Source: Pinus tabuliformis
Taxonomy: Eukaryota > Streptophyta > Pinopsida > Pinales > Pinaceae
DNA: 64,000 nucleotides
Assembly: GCA_031772625.1 (NCBI GenBank)
Contig: CM062808.1
Span: forward strand, 477,707,655-477,771,654
Reading direction: 5' to 3'
Positions 44,272-56,384 of the stretch are shown here, piece by piece. Made by a program: the position numbers and the translations under genes. A model generated the notes under the pieces. It did no database searches, was not told the origin of the DNA, and was given only the letters and a program-made list of their open reading frames with translations. Each line of letters starts with the position of its first letter. The first letter of the stretch is position 1.

Positions 44272-46063
44272 ATGACCTTCAATGAGTTGAGGTTAGAGTA
44301 TGCCTTGGAAGGAAACTCTAATTTTATCTCATGGAAGGATCACATGGAGGAGGTATTGGATGAAAATGGATTGCTAGAATACACCAAGACGGATGTTGCA
44401 AAACCAACGGAATTTGATGCCCAAAACCTTGCTCAGTGGAAGAAAGATGTACCCAAGGTGAGGAGAATAATCTTGGAGGGAGTATGGGATCACATTGTCT
44501 CAAATATCCATGGATAAGAAACTTTGTTCACAATGTGGAAAGAATTGATAGAATTATTCAAGAATAGTAGTGACCACATGAAGCTCGCAGTCAATAATAA
44601 AATTCGAAGTATCAAGATGCTGAAGAATGACACTATTCCACAGTATCTAAGCAAGTTCACATAATGTCATCATGAACTTGGCGGGGTTGGTGTTAATGTT
44701 ACATAAGATGACTTGGTAAGCCTAGCCCTTCTAGGCCTTCACAAGAACTGGTATAACTACCAAGATTGAGTGAACGGGAGGGAGAAACTATCGAATTGGG
44801 AATGCTTATGGTCTCATTTGGTGTAAGAGGAAATAAGGTGGAATACCAGAGATGGGACTTCATCAAAGGGTGAGGATGAAGAAAACTTTGCATTGGTTGG
44901 AAAGGGAAAGAAGGAAAAGGGAAGAAATCCTAATCCAATCCAGAGTCCAGCCAAGTGGGAAAGAATAAAGATTTGTCCCAAATTAAATGATTCCATTGTC
45001 ATGAATTTGGGCACTATGCCACGAAGTGTCCACACAAAAAGGCAAGCAATAAAACCTCAAGAGCAGTAGGTGAAGCCTCGTCTTCACAATTCGAGCTTGA
45101 TGTTACCCTTATTTCATGCATGGGCAACACAGTGATGGGGAGTGTGTGGTACTTGGACTCGAGTGCATCGTTCTGCATGACATGGTGTAGCGAGTTTTTC
45201 AGTCACCTGGATAAGAAAGACTTGCAAATGCACATTGAGCTAGGGACGATGGAAGGTACAATGCAATCAGGGTTGGTACAACCACCTTTTAGAGGGAGTC
45301 GTGCTCCCCTCTCAGGCTCAAGGATGTAATGTTCGTTTTGGGCCTAAAGAAAAATCTCATCTATGTTGCAGTTTTGGAAGACTGTGGTTATGATGTGATC
45401 TTCAGCAAAGGAAAAGAATTATTAAGACACATAGCCATGGGACAGGTGAAATAAATTGAGGTTTGTGTGATGAACCTATATAAGATAGATATCGAATATT
45501 GTTACGCATTAAGCACAAAGGCAAAGAAGGTGTAGAGTCGTGATGTCGATGAAATTTGGCACATAAGACTTGGCCATTTGCATCATGACACCCTGAATTT
45601 TATGCAACAGATAACCACGAGCCTCCCCAAAGGATCACTTGAGCAACAAGATGTATGCAAGGGATTTACCTTGAGGAAGTACAAAAAATCCACATTCCAT
45701 GATCGGGACAACAAAGCACCTGCAATCCTTGAAAGGATCCACTCTTATGTTTGTGAACCTTTCTCGACAGCCTCCACTTCCAGGCACAAATATTTTGTCA
45801 TTTTTATTGATGACTTCTCACAGAAGTGTTGGATCTTCTTCATGCGAAAAAAATATGAGACATTCTCCAAGTTCTTAGAATTCAAGGCACTGGTTAAGAA
45901 AGAAACATGTAAGAAGGTGAAGGATCTCAAGAGCGATAATGGATGTGAGTACGTGTCGAATGAATTTAAAATTTTATGTATGAAAGAAGGCATTTGATGA
46001 GAGTTGACAACACCCCACAACCCACCGCAGAATGGGGTTGCTAAGAGAAAGAAATATAGCATT
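44272..46063 (+). pseudogene. Copia gag-protease-integrase of element C, 5' part
   Basis: MTFNELRLEYALEGNSNFIS at 44272, parallel to A2. Gag to about 44950; a knuckle in another frame (CHEFGHYATKCP, about 44998-45033); protease WYLDSSASFCMTW with DSSA in place of DSGA (about 45150); pre-integrase IWHIRLGHLHHD (about 45555); integrase core FIDDFSQKCWIFFM and LKSDNGCEYV, ending at the insertion of B. Stops at 44515, 44662, 44767 and 45995 and several frameshifts. Confidence 0.85.
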
Positions 46064-47512
46064 TGATAGGTATCATCAATATGTATATTTTGAGGCCCAT
46101 TGTGCTATCCTCCAACCCTTAAAATTGTCCTTTTCTAACATTAATTTTCATTTTTAACCATAATATGCTTAGTAGGAAGACTAAAGGGTGTTTATTGTAT
46201 TTCATGGCCTAGTGTGATTAATATGCATGAAAAAGAATAATTTTTTGAGATATTTACTATGCAGGGGTTGATTTGAGACATCTAGAGAGAATATGGGGGG
46301 CTTGTCCACTAAATTAACTCCCCATCTCAGCTTTAGATCAAAGATTCCTCACCAAAAACTCGAATTCGTTAGAAGTTGAGGAACTCAAGTGCATGTGAAG
46401 ATCCAAGGGAACCAGATCCATCAACATCAAGATTTTGGAGGGAATCACTCATGTTTTTAGGGGAGCTACCCTCAACTACTTTTTATATAAATAAAATAGC
46501 CTAAAGGCTCATTAGGATTTGAAATGTGATGTTGATCATTTAATGCATGTGTTTGACTAGTCTGCAGGGATTGTTGTTGACTTGCAGGGGTGGGCACACT
46601 CTTCCACATCCATCTAGACCATTCCATCTCTCTCGTTGACACTCTACATTGCCTCCAAACTCTGCCATTGAGATCACTCTTCCAAGGAAAATCAAAGACA
46701 CCATGGGCATAAACATTGGTGCAAGATAGGCCTCCAAGGGGTACTAAGCTTGGCTAAGGGGCTCCCACACCCTTCATTAACCTTCATCTACATTTATCTA
46801 CCCTCCTTCACCTTCAAGATACCATTGTTTTCCTTAAAGAGCACTCTTGTAGCAAAATATGCCTCCTTTAGCACTTCCTGTAGTAGTCCTATAGCGTTGC
46901 TTTCTTCAACCAAATTCGCTCTAGACTTTGACCCTTGCACTCTAAAGTTGAATAATGGCCCCCAAGATTTGATTTCATGATTAAGGAAGAATCTAAGACC
47001 ACTCCAACCTCATCCTTTCCTCATTGCAAACATAAGAAAACAAGTAGAATTAGACTTAGCTTTTTTTCATATAGTTGTGTTGAAGGCTGAGTTCCTCATT
47101 TTTTAGCAAGTTACCACTAGATAAATGATTCATGAAAGTAAGCTATTTATTTGATTGGGTATGAAAATAGAGTAGCATGGTTTACTTTTGCAATTAGACT
47201 AACCTCTTCCTTTCATGCAATTTCAATTAATATTTACATTTAATGAATGGTATTTTCATTTATGTAGTTAGAATCATGTTCATCTTCTTGTAGTCATGAT
47301 ATGCTTTCCTAAGAAATTAATTTTGTAGTTAATTGAAGGAGTGGTCCTTGAGCACCTTGATCTGATCAAATATTTGAGGGTGACATGAGTAGAACCTAGC
47401 CTATTGTGCATATAGCACCGTCACCTCTAAGTTTGTGGAACCCAGGGTTGATAATTTAAGTTGAGAAGCCTTGGGAGTTGTAACATCCATGGTGCGGTAC
47501 CAGGGCTCATCA
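46064..47512 (+). repeat. 5' LTR of element B (about 475 bp shorter than the 3' LTR)
   Basis: 1449 bp, TGATAGGTATCATC to GGGCTCATCA. A TATATAAATA box is at about 46484-46493. At about 46520 it lacks the segment found at 56840-57311 in the 3' LTR. Because that segment also has counterparts in the LTR of element A, the loss is here. Confidence 0.9.
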
Positions 47513-47513
47513 C

Positions 47514-47535
47514 CTTTGGGCGTCTTTATCGGGGA
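47514..47535 (+). other. Primer binding site of element B (tRNA-Asp type)
   Basis: ctttgggcgtctttatcggggag is a mutated form of the TGGCGCCGTTGCCGGGGA site used by Athila and Tat elements. This is the main reason for the Athila-type call. Confidence 0.65.
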
Positions 47536-47860
47536 GGTGTTCAAGTAGGTGTTGTTTCTACTTAGGATTTACTTGTTTTTATTTTGCACTTGTCTTATTG
47601 ATTTGAAAGCTTCAGAAAAAAAGGGAAAAAAGATTTGAAAAAACAGAACTAGTTCTTTCATGCCTCATAGTATTAGGGATAGTCAAGGGAAATTCTTACC
47701 AAAAAAACCCACCCCTTCAAGGCATCAAACTTCATTCTTCTTTGGTCACTATGAACTTCCCTCTCTGACTGCAGGGGAATTAGAAGACCCTCTAGGGAAG
47801 TAACTTGAAATTTTTGAGGAACCCATAGGGGAAGAAGAACCCTTATAACTAATCCAAACC

Positions 47861-49310
47861 ATGGCTGAAAACAAAAAAAATCGATCTTTTCCCTATCATA
47901 GAAACCAATGGGGAGGCCAAAATTAAGAATATAAGATTTGCTTCCCTTCCACATTTCCATGGCCTAACGTTTAAGGATCCTGACACCTTTATGTTTGAAT
48001 TTTTTGTTGTATGTAGGACCTATGACTATGCCTCAGATGAACAAAAGTTGAAGTTGTTTCCATCTACCCTCAAAGATGCAACCTTACGATGGTTTATGAG
48101 TTTACCTGGAGGCAACAACACTATTTGAGACCAAATGCAACAAGCCTTCAATGACAGTGGAGGGATTACTCTAGGTCCAACAAAACAAAAGAGTAAATCT
48201 TTAGGATGACCCTAGGACTAGATGAATCCTTGGAGGACTATGACGAGAGATTCCAACTCAGTTATAGTAGGGCTAATTATACCCTTGACCCTGAATCACT
48301 CAAGTTGTATCTTCTCTGAGGGATTAGGGAGGATGTAATGGAAACCCTTAACATGTTTTCTAGAGGAGACATCTCCCAATTGCCTTATGATGACATCAAA
48401 ACAGTATTCAGGAATCACTTTAGGGCTGCTAGGAAAAAGGTTAGGTCTAGTCAAGGTTTGGTTAGTTCATCTCCCTCTACATTAGCTCTCAAACATGAGA
48501 TAGGAAGTATGTTGGAGGATTTTGAGAGTGAAATGTTGCATAAATGTTCCCTATAGATGGATATTATGAAAATTAAAAGGAAGCAAGAGGAAGTAGAAAG
48601 GGCACTAGCCATATTTTTCCCTATATTCACTAAGAGACATCTTAGGAATGAGTGTTCAATGAATGTCATAGAAATCTGCTCTGTCTATGAAGAAAACCAT
48701 GAAATAGAAAAATGTCCATCTCTTCCAGTTCTGAAGGCTATATACCAAGGGGCAAAAGGTGGTTCTGAACAACTCTACTTCATTAACCAAAGGAGGCCTC
48801 AAGGCCCTTGGCCATATCAATAGAGCATGCAAGGTGTGCACTATCCTCATTACAATCCAAATCAGCATGCACCTTTTCAGCCTTGGTACCCTTCCACTCA
48901 TCCATCATGGCCCACACCTCCTCCTTGGCCTTATGCTCCTCAATATCCTCCTTAGCCTATCAACCCTCCTTTTCATCCATATCCACCCCAATCTTCCCAA
49001 TGGGGAAATCCCTCACCAGGGTGGAGGCCTCAAACAACCCAACCTCCTGCTTTACTTCCTCCACCTCAACCTCAACCACAACTTCCTCACCATACTCCAC
49101 CTAAGCAACCTCAAATTCCTGCTCAACCCAATTCAAACCCGAACAATAAGCAAGTACAATAGGTTTATAGTGGGGAGACATCCTATCCTACTTATGTTTT
49201 GAAAATCCAAGAGATCAACCTTGATTTTCGTAAGATGCTCTAAGAGAATCACCCACCTTATCCACCTTGAGGGATTGAAGAGGATAAGAAAGAGATTGCC
49301 CCTTAAGATA
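47861..49310 (+). pseudogene. Gag of Athila-like element B
   Basis: ATG at 47861 (MAENKK), frame broken many times. Recognisable parts: a capsid-like stretch with WRQQ and ESLEDYDERFQL (about 48090-48260), LPYDDIKTVFRN (48380), a Cys/His stretch ECSMNVIEICSVYEENHEIE then KCPSLP (48650-48730) at the place of a zinc knuckle, and a very Pro/Gln/Trp-rich C-terminal part (48850-49140). Stops are at 48319, 48556 and 48823, among others. Element A's gag lies outside the window, so no local comparison is possible. Confidence 0.7.
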
Positions 49311-49319
49311 ATGCACACC

Positions 49320-51696
49320 CTTATCCTGAAATGTTGGTTCACCCTAAACAACACACCCTGGAAGAGACTAAAATTATGGGAGAATTGAAAAAATTGTGTG
49401 TCAAAATACCCCTTCTCTAGGTCATCAAGGATGTTCCCATTTACAACAATCTTATCAAGGAAGAATGTTTCAAAAGTTTTGGGAGAAGAAGAAGAGATAC
49501 CCCCACTATCAATGTTGTTGGACAACTATCTGATTTGATGCTTGGGAGGGTGTTCTCCCCAAAGTAATTGGATCTTGGTAGCCTAGTAGTGGATGTTGAT
49601 GTCATTATGGTCCCTAACACCTTGATTGACCTTGAGGATGCAATCAATGTGATGACTAGGAAAACCATGCTCATCCAAACAAAATTGTCATCATTAAAAG
49701 GGTCCATATCCCTAAAAAACAAAGAGATGTTCTGATCTTCCTTGGGTTATTTGGGTATTACAGAAGGTTCATTAAAGACTTCAATAAATTGCATTCATAT
49801 TTGTTTGCACTACTGGCTAAAGATTCATATTTTTGTCGGACAGACAATTGTCAGGAAGCCTTTGAAGTGCTAAAAGAAAAGTTCGCCATTGCACCCTTCC
49901 TTAGGGGTCCCAATTGGGCATTACCTTTCAATATACAAACAGATTCCTCATATAAAGTTGTAGGGGATTCCTTAGAACAATTGAAAGACAAATTGCCTTA
50001 TGTTATATATTTCATCAATCATAAACTTTCTAAATTCGAGTTAAATTATACAATCACCGAAAATGAGCTCTTGGTTGTGGTGCAATCTTTGAACAAGTTT
50101 AGTCATTACATCGCTGGTTATCAAAATTTTGTTCACACTGACAATGCAACTATTAATTATTTAGTGAATAAACCAGATGTCAATGCTAGGATAATTAGAT
50201 GGTTGTTGTTATTGTAGCAATTTAATTTGACTATTATTGACAAACCTGAAAAAGAGAATGTGGTTGCATATTTCTTGTCAAGACCAACCTTGTCTACAGA
50301 AAAGGAAGAAATAGTGTATGATCAACTCCCAGATGAAAACCTATTTTCCATCTCGACACTCTCTCCTTGGTTTGCTTATATATCCAACTAATTGGTTACT
50401 GGGAGGTTCCTTCCTAATCTATACTCCAAGGAGAAAAGCTAGATTGTTAGGAAAAGTGCCCCATTCACTTGGATTGGGGGAAATATTTTCAAGTTGGGTC
50501 CAGATCATATCTTGAGGAGATGTGTGAGGGAAGAGGAGGTCTTTTAAATCCTCTCAACATGCCATGATGGACCTTGTGGAGGCCATTTTTCTGCTAAGAT
50601 AATAAACTTCAAGGTTCTGTAAGCATGATACTATTGGCCCACTCTACATCAAGATGCAAGAAGATACAACACTAGGTGTGGTTAGTGCCAACGTATGGGT
50701 AAGCCTATACCTAAGGCTAAAATGCCTTTACAACCTCAAGTGACTCTAAATCCATTTGAGAAATGGGGCATGTGCTTCATTGGGCCCATTGATCCCTCAT
50801 AAGGACAAAAGAAGTATATCAATGTGTGCATTGACTACTTGACTAAATAGGTTAAAACAAAGGAAGTTAAGGCAACGAATGAGCATAAGGTAGTTGAGTT
50901 TCTAAGGGAGAATATCTTCTACAAGTTTGGTTTTCCAAGAGAGTTGGTCACTGAAGGATCACATTTCACATCAAACTTTATCAAAGATCTCATGAAGCAA
51001 CACCACATCAAGCACAAGACATCCACTGCCTATCACCCTCAGAAAAATGGGAAAGTGGAGGGCACAAATAGGGCATTGGAGAACATTCTAACCAAGGTTG
51101 TTAGAAGCAATAGAAAGGATTGGTAAAACAGACTTGTAAAAGCCACTTGGGCATACAACACCACTTGGAAGACCACAATTGGATTTACCCCATTTGAACT
51201 AGTCTATGGGAAGAAGGCCCTGTTGTCCATTGAATTTGAATGCAATACCTTAAGAATAGAAGCTCAGTTAGATTTGCACCTCACTACAGTACATCAAGAG
51301 AGGTTTCTCTAACTAAATGGTTTAGATGAATTCAGGCTGCAAGCTCTCCTACACACTGAGGTAATCCAACCACCGAGAAATATTTGGCATAGCAAACATA
51401 GTAGGGAGAGGAATTTTAAAGAAGCTTATTAGGCCATACTGTATGATTCCAAATTCAAGGGTTTTAAATGAAAATTAATGACAATATGGTTGGGTCCTTA
51501 TTTGTTGGAAAGATTTCTTGAGAATGGTTTTGTCCAAATTAGAACAATTAATGAAGAAGGTATTCCCTTGCTGGTTAATGATTACAAGCTGAAGTTGTAC
51601 AAAATACCTTTATCCAAAGAAGATTTCATTAGTTCAATTAGCAAGGAGTTGAATGTTATTAGGAGGCTCACAACCCTCAATCCACCAAGCTTCTAA
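49320..51696 (+). pseudogene. Pol of element B: protease joined to RNase H and integrase, RT missing
   Basis: Protease residues (TLIDLEDAINVMTRKTM) end at about 49670. The next bases correspond to element A near 1425, i.e. the thumb end of reverse transcriptase, so about 1.3 kb holding the catalytic core is gone. RNase H follows (LPFNIQTDSSYKVV, 49920; NELLVVVQSLNKFSHYIAGY, 50065), then integrase: zinc region near 50570-50690, Asp in MCFIGPI, Asp changed to Glu in VTEGSHFTS (50947), Glu in GKVEGTNRAL (51052), and the C-terminal WLGPYLLERF to a stop at 51694-51696. Confidence 0.88.
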
Positions 51697-51820
51697 AAAG
51701 AAAAAAATAAAGAGGCCTGTATGAAAACCTCCATGAGGCATCTGAGGCCAATTCTTGGGTTGAAAACCTTTATGAGGTAGCCCAAGAGCAAAAAAATAAT
51801 ATATATATATATATATATAG

Positions 51821-51856
<36 letters not shown>

Positions 51857-51982
51857 ATATATACCCTCAATCCACCAAGCTTCTAAAAAGAAAAAAATAA
51901 AGAAGCCTATATGAAAACCTCCATGAGGCATCTGAGGCCAATTCTTGGGTTGAAAACCTTTATGAGGTAGCCCAAGAGCAAA

Positions 51983-52057
<75 letters not shown>
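51673..52057 (+). repeat. Tandem duplication of about 190 bp, each with a TA microsatellite
   Basis: The unit ccctcaatccaccaagcttc ... tagcccaagagcaaaaaaat is present at 51673-51795 and 51864-51985, each followed by a (TA)n tract (about 51797-51863 and 51987-52057). The first copy includes the end of pol; the duplication therefore arose in the element after insertion or in a parent copy. Element A has only a single version and no TA tract. Confidence 0.92.
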
Positions 52058-52059
<2 letters not shown>

Positions 52060-53907
52060 CGGGTGAAAACCTCCTCTGAGGCACCTAGGGAAACATGCAA
52101 GTTGAAAACCTCTCCAGAAATAGTTTTCATGTCCAAAAAAATGGAAGAAAAAGAGAAAAAAACATAAGGAGGAGTCCTTGCATCAATTTGGCTAACTTTC
52201 ATTTTTCTACAGGACTCCAGGCAGTCAAAGAGACAATGGTTATAGGACAGAGTGCATATCCCATTCCTCCATTTTTCCCAACCATCCATTGAATTCTCAT
52301 CCACATCCATCCACCTCCCTACATCTCTCCACCATTTCACAAGCAACCGAACCAGATTCTCCCACCTCCCTGAATTGCTACATGAGCGACCTGAATTGCT
52401 ACAGGAGCAACCTAAAATGTTACATGAGGGAGATCCAAATGAAAAAGGGGCCAATAAGGTCATGTTTTCTCTTGGGAAATGTAGGGAGGGGTCCACTAAA
52501 ATCCTTTCATCACTCATCTACCCCATTTAGCCACATTCACCCTCAAAATTCCACTTCTGCCATACATAAAAAACATAGGAAGTGGACTATGCCTTCACCT
52601 TTTTCACCACCTTCACCACACTCTGATGACTCTAATCTTGTCCCTAGACCAACTATGATTTTTCTTATTTCCTGAATACAATATGGGGTCTTGAGGGGGA
52701 ACTAAGTGAGTGCTACAGAAAGGAGATCAGTCTTGTAGAAGATTGCACAATTCTAGCAAGACCTTGAACCATATTTTTTCTACAACTCTAGAGTATAAGA
52801 TACAACCATCCTGAGGCATCATGAGGCCATTCTTGAAGCTTATAAAGGCCACACCATCCCTGAAGGGCAGATATAAGATCATATATCCACTCCAACAACA
52901 GATCAAACACTGGAAAGAGGCTTGCATGGAAGACATATTTCATCAATCGACTACATCAGTATGTTGTGAAGGTCTATGCATAAACCAAAAAACAAAGAAA
53001 ACACCTCTAGGTGTCAGCTAATCAATCATCAGCTTAGCACCAGCCTGCATGCATCTCTAGCACTTCGACATCATAGGTAGGCTCAGGTATGACACCCCTC
53101 ACCTCTTCCCTATGCACACAATGGTAAAATAATGTGTTTAATAACCGATAATGGAGTTTTTATGGGCTAAAGGTGATCAGTAAACTTGGCCACCTTCAAT
53201 TAGTAAACTACAGTTCACTCAACCACCCATGCACGTGGAAAATTCAAACTAATTGGGGTGATTATTATGAGGAGTGGGGAAAACGGTTAAAAAGGGAAAT
53301 TTGTGCAAGATCCAAGTCACCAAAGCGCTCCGAGCCATTGCCAAAAAAGGGAATAAAAGTACAAGGCTCAATTCCATTTTGCGCAATTGCTCATTACTAG
53401 AAAAAATTTGGAGAGACCCACCAAGGTAATGAAGGACGAGCTAGATGCTTCCATAGTCTACCTAGGATGCCATCGAACTGCTACAGGCCGAGTTGCAGAT
53501 GCTATAGGAGGATCTGAATTGCTACAGGAGCAAAAAAAAGAAGTTGCATGGATGAATTACGGGGAGAAATGGACTTAAAACCACTATAAGTTTTCCTCAA
53601 ACCCTCATTCACATGAAAGAGTCATCTTAAAAAGGGTAAGTGGCCTCCTCCCTCTCTAATTTCCATACACCTACATGAATATTTTTTCTTACATCAAGTA
53701 CCATGTAGCAACTAGTGCGTAGTAATTTCCTTTGAAAATTTATAATATAAGAAGGAAGGACAGGGACAGAGAATTTTTTTTGTCATAGTAAAAATTATCA
53801 TCCTTCTCCTCCCCTGTTAAAAATAAAACCAACCACTATCTCTGCACCTGAGACTGCTCTGAGGAAAATATTGAAAATACACCTAAGATAACCTAGAAAT
53901 AGGATCA
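52058..53907 (+). other. Non-coding spacer of element B
   Basis: No gene. It contains ctacaggag-type motifs at 52376-52430 and 53479-53530 and aligns patchwise with 8600-9275 plus 14081-15272 of element A. Short open stretches here are not conserved between A and B. Confidence 0.65.
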
Positions 53908-56344
53908 ATGAGAGGAGGTTTCAACAAAATAGAACCCACACACACAAAAAGAATCCATTAGCATCCCCATGTTCTGGACAATTTTCTGATACATCAGTGG
54001 ATGGGATTCTTTTAGCAATTAAAGGGATATGATGATGAGATAACTTAATAATTTTCCATGGCCCTCAACTCTCAAGGAGAAAATAGTGCCACCACTATTT
54101 TTGGAGGAATTGCAATCCATTTGAGCGTAGAACTTATAAGTAGATTAACCACCACACCCTTAGGAGTTCGATGGAGTAAGGAGAATAAGGTAATAAGTGT
54201 TACAACCAGGAAAAATTTCTTCCTCTATAGAGAGAATCCTATGGAATAAAAAAATGGAGTAAGAAGAGAGAGCCTCCCTTACCCTTGGGATGAAGTGGCC
54301 TATCACATCCTCAAATACATATTCTATGAGGGGAGATTGAGCAGTGGGTATGCCTATCAATGTATGTTGCTCTATGAGGTAAGGTTCGATATAGAGTTAT
54401 CCATTCCAGACAGACTTAGTATCCCACATTTCCTCTTACACTCCATCATTGAAATGAGCCAAAAAAGTGAGGGAAGGGAAGAACCAACACATTGCCCATC
54501 ATGGCCTCATCAAGCTAATTGTAATGGATGCCTTGGGCCACCTAAGGAACCCTATGTTGTGGACTAAATTTGTAGACATGGACAAGGATATTTTCATTGA
54601 AACACAAGCCCTCACCTCAACGTAGCAAGAAGAAACAAAAAGTAGAGGAAGAGAACCCTAAGGAGCCCTCCAAACCTTAAGGGACATAAATACAAGGGGA
54701 ACAAATGAGCCTCTCACTAGGAAACACAGAGCATGAGTTGGCTGCCACGTTCACCACATTGGGCACATCAGTCAAGCCCAAAATGTGACAGCTAAGACAA
54801 GGCCCCTTGTACTTGAAGAGCACCAGGATAAGGCAAGGGAAACCTTAGCCCCTTAAATGTTCCCTATCACCATTGAGGAATCAACAAGAAAAAGGGAATA
54901 AGTGAGACCTAGTGAACAAAATATTCAAGAAGTTACCTCTACCAAAGCCAAAATTAAAGAACATGTTCATACCATAGGGAGGCCCAACACTAAAACAATC
55001 ACATCTAAGAGGCTCAAAGCACAAGCTGCCCTGTTACAGGAGAAAATTGAGGAGCTACAAGAGAAAACAGAGGAGCTACAAGAGGAACAGGGACTGCTAC
55101 AGGAGAATCAAGGGCTACTATAGGAGAAATAGGAGATTCTACAAGAAGAGGCAGCCACATAAAAAGGGAAGGAAGAAGGTCCTTAAGAACTCGAGGAGTC
55201 TGACCCACAACATAGCCTCAAATCCTATTACATATTTGTTGAAGGAGGTAGGATTATACCTGAGAAATTTGATATACCACTCTTCTTTGAGTTGGAAAAT
55301 GAAAGAGGCAGGACTCATAGGTGGATGAAAATTGCAAAATCTAAGAAGGTGAAAGATGTTGGCCTGATGGAGGAGAAAGTGTATGAAATGAGCTGGGAAT
55401 TGAACAAATTAAGGCTAAGGGAGTTAACCATGAGGGAGCAGCTATAGGCAGAAAACAAAAGGCTAAGAGAGAAGCTGCAAGAAAAAGAGGTACAAGTTTC
55501 CACTATGTCAAGTCTATCCATGGAATCCATACAATTTAGGCAACCATCCAAATCATATGTCATCTTCCTTAAGGAGCAGTGGGTGCAATTTAATATAAAT
55601 ACCTTAGCACAATACTCCTCTCTACCTTTTCAAGATTATAGGAAGTTCATTGACTTTTGTAAAAAGGAAAGTATTGAGGATAGCCAAACTGGTTGAGTTC
55701 TACATGCACAATATCATCCTCATAGACATGAACTTCTGGGATCCCAACTCAAGATTGGGGGACATGCAACTATGGCATTAGCCTCTTGGTTGACGCATGA
55801 GGAATTAAGAGCTTAGGAAGTAACGAGGGTGATGGAAAAATAAGAGAGGGAGCCTTTTAATATCAAAGCATAATTGGTGAGCCCCAAGGCTATCATTAGT
55901 AACCAAAACCTCATCTCCATTGATCCTGAATTAGCACCTTGGTATATGGAAGCCCAAGAACAAAATATCCTCCATTTTGAAGACACCTTTAGGATGTTGG
56001 GGACAAAAAGTTTGCAAGCTTTCCAAAGAAGATGGCATGCCCTACCTCACAGTTTGCAAATCAGAGAGTATCACTCTCCAGAAAGACTAAGGAATTCCTT
56101 GGAGAGAACCCCACTATACAAGATAATCATGCAAAGGTTGAAGATCAAATGGATATGACTCAAACTCAATCCTCCCTTACTGTTGGGCCTACAAGAGAGA
56201 AGAAACCGGGAAGAAGAATAAAAGGAATGGAAAAACATAGAGGCAAATGTAGGTTTCTATCCACAGGAAGGAACACCATCTGAGATGCTTTGGGATGTCA
56301 GAGAGGCCACTAGGTCCATGAATGAACTTCATATCAGTGACTAA
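53908..56344 (+). pseudogene. Extra distal ORF of Athila-like element B
   Basis: ATG at 53908 and TAA at 56342-56344 correspond to the ends in element A. Shared features: the early transposon-protein-like part (WSKENKV, RESLPYPWDEVAYHILKYIFY, about 54160-54320), a middle coiled coil (55030-55140, built from LQEKIEELQEK and similar units), a second helical part (LREKLQEKEVQVSTMSSLSM, 55450-55520), and an end reading SPERLRNSLERTPLYKIIM (about 56070-56130). Parallel conservation of both ends and of the C-terminal motifs in two diverged copies shows that it was once a genuine protein. Function unknown; I see no membrane segment. Confidence 0.65.
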
Positions 56345-56370
56345 ATTTCTCAGAGGGTGAGCAACACCTT

Positions 56371-56384
56371 TAGCAGGGGGGTGA
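56371..56384 (+). other. Polypurine tract of element B
   Basis: tagcaggggggtga next to the 3' LTR start tgatgggtcccatc. Confidence 0.75.

Larger units (their letters stand above)
43368..46063 (+). mobile_element. Copia element C, left part (split by Athila B)
   Basis: LTR-like start at 43368 (tattgaaaaatgcgacaag, matching A2's LTR start apart from TG to TA), then gag, protease and part of integrase. The frame breaks at the target of B (gcatt, 46059-46063) and resumes at 58309 (acatt), where the alignment with A2 continues without a gap. The right end is lost at 58828 to the CACTA-like element. Confidence 0.85.

Noticed and set aside
48808..49202. Overlapping open frames in the gag end of element B
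   Set aside because: They are alternative frames of the Pro/Gln-rich gag tail.
51634..52517. Minus-strand frames with long Tyr-Ile repeats
   Set aside because: They arise from TA microsatellites in the spacer of element B and have no conserved counterpart in element A.
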